From: Haloferax mediterranei ATCC 33500
Lineage (GTDB): Archaea; Halobacteriota; Halobacteria; Halobacteriales; Haloferacaceae
Assembly: GCF_000306765.2 (NCBI RefSeq)
Contig: NC_017941.2
Location: 744,001-808,000, forward strand
Length of the DNA stretch: 64,000 bases
Reading direction: 5' to 3'
Within the stretch, counting starts at the first letter, position 1; each line of letters begins with the position of its first letter. The notes below the pieces were generated by a model, which saw nothing but the letters and a program-made list of their open reading frames with translations, was not told the DNA's origin and searched no databases. Shown piece after piece: positions 34,703 through 44,089 of the stretch. The position numbers and the translations under genes are program-made.

Positions 34703-34888
34703 TTAGGCGCAGTCGTCGAGGCGCATCGACCGCGTCGCCTCGACCCATGCAAGTGGGTTCTCCGCGTCGTAGAACACCACGCCACCGTCGATATCGTAGG
34801 ATTCGATCGTCTCGGCGCCTGTCGGACCAACCGGTCCGTTGCCGTCGATCGTGCCGTCCCACCGTCCTGGTGATGCGTGGTCGGTCAT
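34703..34888 (-). CDS. Short acidic haloarchaeal protein (61 aa)
   Basis: The 61-residue protein reads MTDHASPGRWDGTIDGNG and ends with a compact beta-like part (SYDIDGGVVFYDAENPLAWV). Codon use and acidity fit a real halophile gene. AT-rich promoter sequence lies upstream at about 34889-34925. Proteins like this are widespread in haloarchaea with no assigned function. Confidence 0.68.
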   Translation of the reverse strand: MTDHASPGRWDGTIDGNGPVGPTGAETIESYDIDGGVVFYDAENPLAWVEATRSMRLDDCA

Positions 34889-34998
34889 ATCGTATGACAG
34901 TGAATAACATACACAGATAAATGTTTTTCCGTGATTTGCTAATAAGTTCGCAGAACCGAAGGGGGGCTGTTTTTACCAACCGGTGCCGAAAAACCGCT

Positions 34999-37900
34999 AT
35001 GACCACGCCAGATGGCCAATTGACGCTCGGCCAGTGTGCCGGGAAAGAGTCTGGTGGCACAGGCGACACGCGGCCTGACGAGGAGGCCGCCATCGTCGCC
35101 GGCGACGCCGGCCAGCACGTCTCCGATGTTATCGACACGGACGAGGTGCGCTTTCCCGACCCCGACGGGACGGTCGAAATAGCCGTCACACAGGTTGACT
35201 ACACCATCGAGGGTGCGGGCCGAGACGAGTATCCCGTGCTCCATATCTTCGGCCGGACCGCGGACAACGAGACCGAACACGTCCGTGTTCTCGGATTCAG
35301 ACCGTACTTCTACGCCCCCACCGATAGCCTCGACGACGAACTCCTCGACAAGGATGTCATCACCGGGACCGAACCCGGCTACGAGAGTATTCGCGGCGAA
35401 GAACTGACGAAGATATTCGGCCGTACGCCCCGCGACGTCGGACAGATACGTGACGAGTTCGACCACTACGAAGCGGACATTCTCTTCCCGAACCGTCTCC
35501 TCATCGACAAGGACATAAACGACGGCGTTCGCGTCCCCGCCCGCCGTCTCGACGACGGGACGATTCAGATTCCCCACCAAGAAATCGAGCCAACGTCGGT
35601 CGAGGCGGACCTTCGGGTGAACACCTTCGACATCGAGGTCAACGACCGAAACGGCTTCCCCGAAGACGGCGAGGAGCCGATTATCTGTCTCACCAGTCAC
35701 GACTCCTATCGGGACGAGTACATCGTCTGGCACGCGGTCGCGCCTGATGGCGAAGGCAAACGACCTGACTCGCTTCCGGGCTACGACTACCTCCGCGACG
35801 GCTCTGCGGTCGAAGTTCGAACGTTCGACGAGGAGGACGCGATGCTCGACGCGTTCGTTTCCTACCTTGAGAAGACCGACCCGGATATTTTCACGGGCTG
35901 GAACTGTCTCCCCGAAGACACTCGCGTGCTTCTCGCAGACGGTACGGAGAGGAAAATCTGCGACGTGGAGGTCGGGGATACAGTCGTCGGGTCCGATAAC
36001 CAACAGACGACGGTCGCAGAGGTCACGAACACGTGGGAGAGCAAAAAGGAGGTGAAAGAGTTCGAACTCGCCGATGGGACGACACTCCAAACCTCCGACG
36101 AGCACCGCATCATGGTCGGGGACGACGAGGCCGTCGACTGGAAAGAAGGTAGGGACGTTCAGGTCGGCGATTACGTTCTCAAACCGCGGAAACTCCGCGT
36201 CGACGACATCCGGGTCCCAACGCTCGCTGACCTCGTGCCGGACCACTGTCAGCGCTTTACCGACCAAGACTCCGTCAAAGCGTTCAAAAAGCACCTCCCG
36301 TACGGTGCTGTGAGTGAGCTTTCGGACGAGTTCGGTGTGGCGAAAGGGACACACTATCATCCACATACTGACACGTGGACTCCGGAGCGGTGCGAGCAGG
36401 CGGCTGAACGGTACGACATTCCGATGCCCGACGGGGGACGGAGCTACCGCCGGACGGGCGTCGACCTCGACCGTGAACTCACCGCGCACGAACTGTACCT
36501 TGCCGGGCTTGTTCTCACCGACGGGACCATGTCGGAAGACGACGGGATACGGTTCTACAACACCCGGACAGAACTCCACGACCAGTTCCCGGGTGGAAAC
36601 TCGCTCACAGCCGACGGGAAGGGCTGTTTCAAGCAGGGCGTTCTCGACTACGCCACGATGCATGCGTTTAACGGGCTCGGTATCCCGTTCGGAGACAAGA
36701 ACGCCGGAGAGGTCGACCTCTCGACCATATATCGACTTCCCGAGCGATACATTGCTCAGTTCCTCGCGGGTGTTATCGACGGTGATGGCTGCATCTCTTC
36801 GAGCGTCACAATCGCCGCTGAGAACAAGTCTATCGGCAAGTGGTACGTGCGGCTCCTCCAGCGGCTGGGTGTGTACGCCCAGCAGCGCGAACATATCGTT
36901 CGGATTCCCGACTCGGCTCGTGAGATCGACCGACTGAAGCAATTCGTCCTCCCGCACATGAGCCACCCGGAGAAGGTCGGCCGACTTGCTGCCTTCGAGG
37001 GCGGACAAAGTGGGGCCACCGAGAACATCCCGTACGCACTGTTCGACGCGGCAACTGGAACCGACGAGAAACGAATTGGAAACGACAAGTGGCGTCGGGG
37101 AATCAATCTCAAGCGATACGAGACGAAAGCTGACGACTGGGAGGAGTACGTTTTCGTCGAGGTCACGGACATCTCTCGTGTCGGCGTCGAGACGACGTAC
37201 GACCTCGAAACAACGACTCACAACTTCGTCGCGGAAGACTGCCTCGTCCATAACTGCGACGACTTCGATATTCCCTATTTCCTCGACAGACTCGACGTGC
37301 TGAACCCGACGAGCGATTACGACCTCGACTACAACCGTATGTCCCGACTCGGCGAAGTCTGGCGCGGCGGCTGGGGCGGCCCGGACATCAAAGGCCGCGT
37401 CGTCTTCGACCTCTTGTACGCATACAAGCGGACACAGTTCACGGAACTCGAATCCTACCGACTGGACGCGGTCGGTGAACTCGAACTCGACGTGGGCAAA
37501 GAACGCTACTCCGGCGATATTGGCGACTTGTGGGAACAGGACCCGGAACGCTTGCTCGAATACAACCTTCGTGACGTGGAACTGTGTGTCGAAATCGACC
37601 GCAAACAGGATATCATCGCGTTCTGGGACGAGGTGCGGACGTTCGTCGGCTGTAAGCTCGAAGACGCGCCGACGCCGGGAGATACCGTTGACATCTACGT
37701 CCTCCACAAGGTTCACGGCGAATTTGCCCTGCCTTCAAAAGGGAAACAGGAGTCGGAAGACTACGAGGGTGGGGCCGTTTTCGACCCCATCACGGGCGTC
37801 AAAGAGAACGTCACGGTGCTCGACCTGAAGTCGCTGTACCCGATGTGTATGGTGACCATCAACGCGTCGCCGGAGACGAAAGTCGACCCCGAGTCGTACG

Positions 37901-39057
37901 ACGGCGATATGTTCCGTGCGCCCAACGGGACGCACTTCCAGCAGGAACCCGACGGCATGATTCGGGAGATGGTCGACGAACTCCTCACGGAGCGTGAGGA
38001 AAAGAAGGCACTTCGAAACGAACACGACCCGGGTTCGTCCGAATACGGGCAGTTCGACCGCCAACAGCAAGCTGTCAAGGTTATCATGAATTCTCTCTAC
38101 GGCGTGCTGGGCTGGGACCGCTTCCGCCTCTACGACAAGGAGATGGGTGCGGCGGTGACGGCGACCGGTCGAGAGGTCATCGAGTTCACGGAGCAAGCGG
38201 CCAACGAAATCGGATACGAGGTCGCATATGGGGATACTGACAGTGTCATGCTCGAACTCGGTCCTGACGTGTCCACGGAGGAAGCAATCGAGCAGTCCTT
38301 CGAGATTGAAGAGCACATCAACGCCGCCTACGACGACTTCGCACAGGAAGCGCTTGACGCAGGCGAACACCGCTTCCAAATCGAGTTCGAGAAGCTCTAC
38401 CGACGATTCTTCCAAGCGGGGAAAAAGAAGCGCTACGCTGGACACATCGTCTGGAAAGAGGGCAAAGATGTCGACGACATCGACATCACCGGGTTCGAGT
38501 ACAAACGCTCCGACATCGCCCAGATTACGAAGGAGGTCCAGAAGAACGTCATCGACATGATTGTCCACGGGCAGGACACCGAAGACATCAAAGAGTACCT
38601 CCACGACATCATCACCGACTTCCAATCCGGTAATCTGCCGTTAGAGGAAGCTGGTATCCCCGGCGGCATCGGGAAACGACTGACCGCGTACGAGACGCCG
38701 ACTGCGCACGTGCGCGGCGCACAGTACGCCAACGCGTTCCTCGGGACGAACTTCGGCCGCGGGTCGAAACCGAAGCGCGTCTATCTCAAGAAAGTCCATC
38801 CGTCGTGGTTCAGGAAGCTGGAAGACGGGGACTTCGACCCGCAGATGGACGACCTCTACCGCGACTTCAAGCGCGACCCCGACGTGATTTGTTTCGAGTA
38901 CGCAGACCAGATTCCCGACGAGTTCGAAGTCGACTGGGACACGATGCTCGATAAGACGCTGCAAGGCCCGATTTCCCGCGTCATCGAGGCGCTCGGGATG
39001 TCGTGGGACGAGGTGAAAAGCGGCCAAGAACAGACCGGTCTCGGGAGCTTCATGTGA
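34999..39057 (+). CDS. polB: Family B DNA polymerase with intein
   Basis: The precursor has 1352 residues. Removing the 450-residue intein leaves a 902-residue polymerase. Start 34999 (MTTPDGQLTLGQ) is preferred because the longer frame from 34921 begins in AT-rich promoter DNA. Exonuclease motif I is NTFDIEVNDRNG and motif II is FTGWN-CDDFDIPYF, the latter split by the intein. Polymerase motifs are DLKSLYPMCM, VIMNSLYGVLGWD and AYGDTDSVML. The last two sites, which hold inteins in some archaea, are empty here. It is the replicative/repair PolB of haloarchaea. Confidence 0.96.
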   Translation: MTTPDGQLTLGQCAGKESGGTGDTRPDEEAAIVAGDAGQHVSDVIDTDEVRFPDPDGTVEIAVTQVDYTIEGAGRDEYPVLHIFGRTADNETEHVRVLGFRPYFYAPTDSLDDELLDKDVITGTEPGYESIRGEELTKIFGRTPRDVGQIRDEFDHYEADILFPNRLLIDKDINDGVRVPARRLDDGTIQIPHQEIEPTSVEADLRVNTFDIEVNDRNGFPEDGEEPIICLTSHDSYRDEYIVWHAVAPDGEGKRPDSLPGYDYLRDGSAVEVRTFDEEDAMLDAFVSYLEKTDPDIFTGWNCLPEDTRVLLADGTERKICDVEVGDTVVGSDNQQTTVAEVTNTWESKKEVKEFELADGTTLQTSDEHRIMVGDDEAVDWKEGRDVQVGDYVLKPRKLRVDDIRVPTLADLVPDHCQRFTDQDSVKAFKKHLPYGAVSELSDEFGVAKGTHYHPHTDTWTPERCEQAAERYDIPMPDGGRSYRRTGVDLDRELTAHELYLAGLVLTDGTMSEDDGIRFYNTRTELHDQFPGGNSLTADGKGCFKQGVLDYATMHAFNGLGIPFGDKNAGEVDLSTIYRLPERYIAQFLAGVIDGDGCISSSVTIAAENKSIGKWYVRLLQRLGVYAQQREHIVRIPDSAREIDRLKQFVLPHMSHPEKVGRLAAFEGGQSGATENIPYALFDAATGTDEKRIGNDKWRRGINLKRYETKADDWEEYVFVEVTDISRVGVETTYDLETTTHNFVAEDCLVHNCDDFDIPYFLDRLDVLNPTSDYDLDYNRMSRLGEVWRGGWGGPDIKGRVVFDLLYAYKRTQFTELESYRLDAVGELELDVGKERYSGDIGDLWEQDPERLLEYNLRDVELCVEIDRKQDIIAFWDEVRTFVGCKLEDAPTPGDTVDIYVLHKVHGEFALPSKGKQESEDYEGGAVFDPITGVKENVTVLDLKSLYPMCMVTINASPETKVDPESYDGDMFRAPNGTHFQQEPDGMIREMVDELLTEREEKKALRNEHDPGSSEYGQFDRQQQAVKVIMNSLYGVLGWDRFRLYDKEMGAAVTATGREVIEFTEQAANEIGYEVAYGDTDSVMLELGPDVSTEEAIEQSFEIEEHINAAYDDFAQEALDAGEHRFQIEFEKLYRRFFQAGKKKRYAGHIVWKEGKDVDDIDITGFEYKRSDIAQITKEVQKNVIDMIVHGQDTEDIKEYLHDIITDFQSGNLPLEEAGIPGGIGKRLTAYETPTAHVRGAQYANAFLGTNFGRGSKPKRVYLKKVHPSWFRKLEDGDFDPQMDDLYRDFKRDPDVICFEYADQIPDEFEVDWDTMLDKTLQGPISRVIEALGMSWDEVKSGQEQTGLGSFM
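35905..37254 (+). other. PolB intein with LAGLIDADG homing endonuclease
   Basis: The element spans Cys303 to the final Asn, giving 450 residues in frame. The N-terminal splicing block is CLPEDTRVLLADG. Block B is TSDEHRIMVG with its Thr and His. The C-terminal blocks are THNFVAEDCLVHN, and the next extein residue is Cys. Two endonuclease motifs are seen, ELYLAGLVLTDGTM and QFLAGVIDGDGCIS, both with the catalytic Asp. The intein looks complete in splicing and probably homing. It interrupts exonuclease motif II, so the unspliced protein should lack proofreading. Confidence 0.95.
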
Positions 39058-39279
39058 ACGACCGGTGCGTTCGGCCCGAATGAAACTATATTCGGTTACG
39101 TACTGCTTCAGCGAGTAACGGTGTTTGGCTGACCAAAACCCGGGCACATGTCACGAATCGACCGCAGTTCTTTGCGCTTTTGAAAACAAATTTTTCTTCT
39201 ACAAAAGGCACCGGGGGTAAATGCGCAAGCATTATGGGCGATACTCCCCACCCTTCGAGTACGAGGCAACGAACCAACG
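39058..39279. promoter_or_regulatory. Promoter region of the suf operon
   Basis: This 222-bp gap holds an AT-rich run (TTGAAAACAAATTTTTCTTC, 39180-39199) suited to a TATA/BRE region. A short inverted repeat TTTGG-CTGA-CCAAA lies at 39124-39137, and a small AATGC-GCAA-GCATT stem lies nearer to sufC. No clear DtxR-type box was seen. Confidence 0.45.
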
Positions 39280-40185
39280 ATGGCAACTCTCGAGATTAAG
39301 AACCTCCACGCGCGTGTCGCGGAGGACGATGGTGAGCAGATTCTGCGAGGTGTCGACCTGGAAGTCAAATCCGGCGAGATCCACGCACTGATGGGTCCGA
39401 ACGGGTCCGGCAAGTCTACGACTTCTAAAATTATCGCCGGCCACCCCGCCTACGAAGTAACCGAAGGCGAAATCCTTCTCCACCTGGAGGACGACGACTT
39501 CGGCGACCTCGACATCCCGGACGACGTTCGCACGTGGAACCTCCTCGAACTGGAACCGAACGAGCGCGCCGCGCTCGGTATCTTCCTCGGCTTCCAGTAC
39601 CCTGCGGAAATCGAGGGCGTCACGATGACGAACTTCCTCCGAACCGCGCTCAATGCGAAGATTGACGAGCGCGAAGAACTCCTCTTCGGCGAAGACGAGG
39701 AAGCGGAAGAAGAGGAAGCCGGCTACGACACCTCCCCGATGGAGGGCAACGTCGACGACGGCGAAGTCGGTGTCGCCGAGTTCCAGAAGCTCCTCAAGGA
39801 GAAGATGGAACTCCTCGACATGGACGAGAAGTTCATGCAACGCTACCTCAACGCCGGGTTCTCCGGCGGCGAGAAGAAACAAAACGAGGTGCTCCAAGCT
39901 GCTATCCTCGAACCGTCCATCGCCGTGCTCGACGAGATCGACTCCGGTCTCGACATCGACCGCCTGCAGGACGTTTCGAAGGGTATCAACGCGCTCCGCG
40001 ACGAGCAGGGCACGGGTATCCTCCAGATCACTCACTACCAGCGTATCCTCGAATACGTCGAGCCAGACCACGTTCACATCATGCTCGACGGCAAAGTCGT
40101 CAAGAGCGGCGACGCGTCTCTCGCGTCCGACCTTGAGGACAAGGGCTACGACTGGGTCCGTGAGGAAGTCTACGAAGCAGCGTAA
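39280..40185 (+). CDS. sufC: Fe-S cluster assembly ATPase SufC
   Basis: The 301-residue ABC ATPase has Walker A MGPNGSGKST, signature GFSGGEKKQNEVLQ and Walker B SIAVLDEIDSGLDIDR. A Glu-rich stretch (EDEEAEEEEAG, about 146-156) is a halophilic insertion. It powers the SufBCD scaffold that builds iron-sulfur clusters. It is the first gene of sufC-sufB-sufD, with 11 bp to sufB, so the three are one operon. Confidence 0.96.
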   Translation: MATLEIKNLHARVAEDDGEQILRGVDLEVKSGEIHALMGPNGSGKSTTSKIIAGHPAYEVTEGEILLHLEDDDFGDLDIPDDVRTWNLLELEPNERAALGIFLGFQYPAEIEGVTMTNFLRTALNAKIDEREELLFGEDEEAEEEEAGYDTSPMEGNVDDGEVGVAEFQKLLKEKMELLDMDEKFMQRYLNAGFSGGEKKQNEVLQAAILEPSIAVLDEIDSGLDIDRLQDVSKGINALRDEQGTGILQITHYQRILEYVEPDHVHIMLDGKVVKSGDASLASDLEDKGYDWVREEVYEAA

Positions 40186-40196
40186 TCCCACACATC

Positions 40197-41627
40197 ATGA
40201 GTTCCGACCAAGACCACCTAAAAGAGACAGACACGGAAGCTCGCTTCGAGTTCAAGAAGGAGCAGAAGGCCGCGTTCGCGGCCGAGAAGGGTCTCAACGA
40301 AGAGACCATCCGCGTCATCTCGGAAGACAAAGACGAACCCGAATGGATGCTGGAGCGTCGCCTGCGCGCGCTCAAGCAGTTCCAGAAGATGCCGATGCCG
40401 ACCGACTGGCCCGGCCAGCCGGATCTCTCCGAGGTCGACGTGGACGAAATCGTCCCGTACATCCGCCCCGACGTCGAAGTCCGCGGCGGTGTCGACGACT
40501 GGCGTGACCTGCCGGACGACATCAAGGACACCTTCGACAAACTGGGTATTCCGGAAGCCGAGAAGAACGCCCTCTCGGGCGTCGGCGCCCAGTACGAGTC
40601 CGAAGTCGTCTACCAGAACATGCAAGAACGCTGGGAGGAGAAGGGCGTCGTCTTCATGAACATGGACCAAGCGGTCCAGGAGCACGAAGACATCGTCAAG
40701 GAGTACTTCATGACGAAGTGCGTTCCCCCGAGCGACAACAAGTTCGCCGCGCTTCACGGCGCAATCTGGTCCGGCGGCTCGTTCGTCTACGTCCCCGAGG
40801 ACACGACGGTCGACATGCCGGTTCAGGCGTACTTCCGCATGAACTCCGAGGGGATGGGCCAGTTCGAACACACGCTCATCGTCGCGGAGAAGGGCTCCGA
40901 AGTCCACTACATCGAGGGCTGTTCCGCACCCAAGTACTCCGCGTTCAACCTCCACTCCGGCGGCGTCGAAGTGTTCGTCGGCGAGGATGCTCACGTGCAG
41001 TACTCGACCGTCCAGAACTGGTCGAAGAACACCTACAACCTCAACACCAAGCGCGCCATCGTCGAGAAGAACGGCCGCATGGAGTGGATTTCGGGCTCGA
41101 TGGGCTCGAAGGCCACCATGCTCTACCCCGCGTCCATCCTGAAGGGCCGCGGCGCCTCTGACAACCACATCACCATCGCCTTCGCGGGCGAGGGTCAGAA
41201 CATCGACACCGGCGCGAAGGTCTACCACAACGCCCCCGAGACGAAATCGACCATCGAGTCGAAGTCCATCTCGAAGGACGGCGGCCGCACGAACTACCGC
41301 GGTCTCGTCCACATCGCCAACGGCGCGAAGAACTCCTCGACTTCGGTCGAGTGTGACGCGCTGATGTTCGACAACGAGTCCACCTCGGACACGATGCCGT
41401 ACATGGAAATCAACGAGTCCACGGTGGACGTTGCCCACGAGGCAACCGTCGGTAAGATCGGTGACGAGGACGTGTTCTACCTCCAGTCACGCGGTCTCGA
41501 CGACGACGACGCGAAGCAGATGATTGTCTCCGGGTTCATCGAACCCATCACGGAGGAACTGCCCATCGAGTACGCAGTCGAACTCAACCGACTCGTCGAA
41601 CTCGAGATGGAGGGTAGCCTCGGATAA
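40197..41627 (+). CDS. sufB: Fe-S cluster scaffold SufB
   Basis: The 476-residue protein has a long N-terminal helical part and a right-handed beta-helix core. The conserved segments GGSFVYVPEDTTVDMPVQ, YIEGCSAPKYS (with the conserved Cys), ISKDGGRTNYRGLV and ESTVDVAHEATVGKIG are present. SufB receives sulfur and forms the nascent cluster with SufC and SufD. It lies between sufC and sufD, separated from sufD by 3 bp. Confidence 0.96.
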   Translation: MSSDQDHLKETDTEARFEFKKEQKAAFAAEKGLNEETIRVISEDKDEPEWMLERRLRALKQFQKMPMPTDWPGQPDLSEVDVDEIVPYIRPDVEVRGGVDDWRDLPDDIKDTFDKLGIPEAEKNALSGVGAQYESEVVYQNMQERWEEKGVVFMNMDQAVQEHEDIVKEYFMTKCVPPSDNKFAALHGAIWSGGSFVYVPEDTTVDMPVQAYFRMNSEGMGQFEHTLIVAEKGSEVHYIEGCSAPKYSAFNLHSGGVEVFVGEDAHVQYSTVQNWSKNTYNLNTKRAIVEKNGRMEWISGSMGSKATMLYPASILKGRGASDNHITIAFAGEGQNIDTGAKVYHNAPETKSTIESKSISKDGGRTNYRGLVHIANGAKNSSTSVECDALMFDNESTSDTMPYMEINESTVDVAHEATVGKIGDEDVFYLQSRGLDDDDAKQMIVSGFIEPITEELPIEYAVELNRLVELEMEGSLG

Positions 41628-41630
41628 CCA

Positions 41631-42839
41631 ATGAGTGCGCAACTTCCCGCAAACCTGTCCGTAGAGACAGTACGAGAGATTTCGGACGCACGGGACGAGC
41701 CCGAGTGGCTCCTCGAGGCCCGACTCGAGGCCCTCGAAGCACTCGACGAGCTCGAACTGCCGGACGTCATTCAGACGCCGGGTCGCCGCTGGACGAACCT
41801 CGAAGCGCTCGACTTCGAGTCGCTCGTCGACCCGCTGAACCAGTCCGACGAGACGAGTCGCGAGGCTCCCGAAGATGCCGTCGTCCTCTCCTTTACGGAG
41901 GCACTCGACGAATACGGTGACCTCATCGAGGAACACTTCGGCTCCGTCGTCGACCTCGAAACGAACTACCTCACCGCACTGTCTGCGGCGCTGTTCACGA
42001 CGGGGACGTTCGTCTACGTCCCCGAGAGCGTCGACGCCGAGGACGTGAAGATTCGCGCCGAGATGAACTCTCGGTCGCTCTTCAGTCACACGCTCGTCGT
42101 CACCGAGAAGTCCTCGTCTGTCACCATTCTCGAAGCCATCGAGTCGGGTAACGACATCGACGACGCACGGTACTTCTCGAACCTCGTCGAAGTCGTTGCG
42201 GGCGAGAACTCGTACGTTCAGTACGGGTCGCTCCAGAACCTCGACGAAGAGACCTACACGTACTCGCTCAAGCGCGGCGACACCGACACCTACTCGACCA
42301 TCAACTGGATTGAGGGTAACCTCGGCTCGAAGCTCACCCGCAGCGACGTCGAGACCGAACTCAACGGCGAGGCTTCGGAGACGAAAATCGTCGGCGCGTT
42401 CTTCGGTCACGACGACCAGCACCTCGACGTCAACGCCCGCGTGTGGCACAACGCCGAGAACACGACTGCGGACCTCGTGACCCGTGGCGTCCTCGACGAC
42501 GAGGCGCGCTCGGTCTACGAGGGCGTCCAGGACGTCGGCCGCGACGCCTGGAGTACGAACTCCTACCAGCGTGAGAACACGTTGATGCTTTCGGACGAGT
42601 CCGAGGCGGACGCGTCCCCGAAGCTCATCATCAACAACCACGACACCGAAGCGTCGCACGCTGCGACGGTCGGTCAGGTGGACAAAGAGGACCTCTTCTA
42701 CATGGTCTCTCGGTCCGTCCCCGAACAGCAGGCACGAAACATGCTCGTCGAGGGCTTTTTCGTTCCCGTCCTCGAAGAGATTGAAGTCGACGAGTTCCGC
42801 GACGACCTCGAAGAACTCATCGCCGCCCGCCTGCACTAA
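41631..42839 (+). CDS. sufD: Fe-S cluster assembly protein SufD
   Basis: The 402-residue paralogue of SufB has a shorter N-terminus and the same beta-helix core (FTTGTFVYVPESVDAEDVK, NHDTEASHAATVGQVDKEDL). The SufB active-site Cys motif is not conserved, as is usual for SufD. It completes the SufBCD complex and helps iron entry. It ends the operon. After a 129-bp gap, a ferritin-like gene follows. Confidence 0.95.
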   Translation: MSAQLPANLSVETVREISDARDEPEWLLEARLEALEALDELELPDVIQTPGRRWTNLEALDFESLVDPLNQSDETSREAPEDAVVLSFTEALDEYGDLIEEHFGSVVDLETNYLTALSAALFTTGTFVYVPESVDAEDVKIRAEMNSRSLFSHTLVVTEKSSSVTILEAIESGNDIDDARYFSNLVEVVAGENSYVQYGSLQNLDEETYTYSLKRGDTDTYSTINWIEGNLGSKLTRSDVETELNGEASETKIVGAFFGHDDQHLDVNARVWHNAENTTADLVTRGVLDDEARSVYEGVQDVGRDAWSTNSYQRENTLMLSDESEADASPKLIINNHDTEASHAATVGQVDKEDLFYMVSRSVPEQQARNMLVEGFFVPVLEEIEVDEFRDDLEELIAARLH

Positions 42840-42968
42840 CCGCGTCTTCGGCGTTTTATTTTTCCTGCGTTGACGACCCGCGAGGGAACCGCTTAAGTAA
42901 GTTACTCCCGGACAGTTGTGTATGTACGTCGTGGTATCGTGTCTTCGAGCATTGTGGAGGACGAATTC

Positions 42969-43460
42969 ATGAGCGTCGGGTATCAGGTCACTTCTGACCA
43001 TCAACTGGCTCGACTCCTCCAGATTGGAATCGTCCTCGAAGAGGTCGTGGAGGCGCGCGCCTACCACCACCACGAGGAACTCGACGAAGACACACTCGAC
43101 GAGGAGATTCGAGACCTCCTCTCGCACGCTGCTGAGGAGTCTGCCGACCATCGGGCACGTCTCGAAGCCATCATCGACCAGTTAGATGTCGATAGCGTGC
43201 CATTCGAGGAAATCGAGGCGCTCGTCGAAGCCCAGTACGGGCAGACGAAACCCGAGGACTTCGACGGTATCCTTTACGATCAACTCTACAACGAGGAGAC
43301 CGCTTACAAGTTCTACGACGACGTTATCGGGGCTATCGAGGCGAGCGATGCACAGTTCACCATCGACCGCGAGGAGCTTATCGCGACACTCTCCAAGATT
43401 CGCGAAGAGGAAGCCGATGGCGTCGAAGAAGTGACCCGATTCATGGAAGAACGCGAGTGA
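42969..43460 (+). CDS. Ferritin-like (rubrerythrin-type) diiron protein
   Basis: From ATG 42969 (MSVGYQVTSDHQLARLLQ) the protein has 163 residues and is a four-helix bundle. Diiron ligands are suggested by EEVVEARAYHHHEEL, by AAEESADHRARLEAI, by LYNEETAYKFYDDV and by the last helix region REEEADGVEEVTRFMEERE. It could store iron or remove peroxide. The position between the suf operon and a DtxR-type regulator fits iron handling. It ends 4 bp before the regulator gene. An earlier start at 42918 is possible. Confidence 0.85.
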   Translation: MSVGYQVTSDHQLARLLQIGIVLEEVVEARAYHHHEELDEDTLDEEIRDLLSHAAEESADHRARLEAIIDQLDVDSVPFEEIEALVEAQYGQTKPEDFDGILYDQLYNEETAYKFYDDVIGAIEASDAQFTIDREELIATLSKIREEEADGVEEVTRFMEERE

Positions 43461-43464
43461 CACG

Positions 43465-43917
43465 ATGAACACGGCAGACCAATACGTCAAAGCGATTTAC
43501 CTGCTGCAGCAGATGGAAAACGGCCCGGCAGCCACCGGTGCACTCGCGGACATGATGGAGGTCAGTCCGGCGAGCGCGAACGAGATGATTGGAAAGCTGG
43601 AGTCTCGCGGCCTCGCCGAGCACGAGAAGTACAAGGGTGTCACGCTCACCGACGACGGCATCGTCCGCGCCCGCGACGCCCTTCAGACCTACTGCATCAT
43701 CGAGCGCTTCCTCTCGAACGTCCTCGACGTCGAGGAGTTCCGCGCGGAGGCACGCGAACTCGAACCCGTCATCGACGACATGATCGCCGACCGGCTCGAC
43801 ACCATCATCGACCGGAACTCGGAGTGTCCCGACTGTTTCGACCCCGAGACGGACGCGTGCAAGTACCTCGATGTCTGTGAGTCGGAAGCGGAAACTGAGA
43901 CGGAAGCGGCGGACTAA
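43465..43917 (+). CDS. DtxR-type regulator with C-terminal cysteine cluster
   Basis: The 150-residue protein has a DtxR winged helix (TADQYVKAIYLLQ, LADMMEVSPASANEMIGKL) and a short dimerisation part, but no SH3/FeoA domain. The histidines that bind the primary metal in the family are replaced: LQTYCIIERFL where the paralogue at 2307 has LRHHRLLEAYL, and LEPVIDDM where it has LEHHISEEF. The C-terminus has four cysteines with spacing C-x2-C-x7-C-x5-C (CPDCFDPETDACKYLDVC), which could bind an Fe-S cluster or zinc. The gene follows the ferritin-like gene by 4 bp. Confidence 0.87.
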   Translation: MNTADQYVKAIYLLQQMENGPAATGALADMMEVSPASANEMIGKLESRGLAEHEKYKGVTLTDDGIVRARDALQTYCIIERFLSNVLDVEEFRAEARELEPVIDDMIADRLDTIIDRNSECPDCFDPETDACKYLDVCESEAETETEAAD

Positions 43918-43984
43918 CCGCCACCCATCGTCCGACTCGAACCGAAGCGTTTTCATTCACCTGCGGATAACCGACGAGTGCGAA

Positions 43985-44032
43985 GTCCCGTGGTGGTGAG
44001 CAATCTCGGAGAGATTGCGAGTTACACGGGGC
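43985..44032 (+). other. Two-stem structured element before tRNA-Gln
   Basis: GTCCCGTG (43985-43992) pairs with CACGGGGC (44025-44032), with one G:T wobble. Inside, GCAATCTC (44000-44007) pairs perfectly with GAGATTGC (44011-44018) around a 3-base loop. The internal loop has GA steps on both sides of the inner stem. The first 12 bases from 43984, AGTCCCGTGGTG, equal the 5' end of the tRNA at 44052. It could be a small RNA, a terminator-like element after the regulator gene, or a relic of past integration. Confidence 0.5.
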
Positions 44033-44089
44033 AAGTGAACGACGTGAACGCAGTCCCGTGGTGTAGTGGCCAATCATAGCGGCCTTTGG

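Noticed and set aside
34939..37716. Long minus-strand frame (925 codons) opposite polB
   Set aside because: It runs through polB and its intein with no recognisable domain, whereas the plus-strand frame has complete polymerase and intein motifs.
38085..38245. Possible further intein sites in PolB motifs (NSLYG and YGDTDS)
   Set aside because: Both motifs read through without interruption, so no second intein is present.
39124..39137. TTTGG-CTGA-CCAAA as a suf operator
   Set aside because: Arms are only 5 bp and no matching site was seen at the other iron genes. Too weak to call as an operator.
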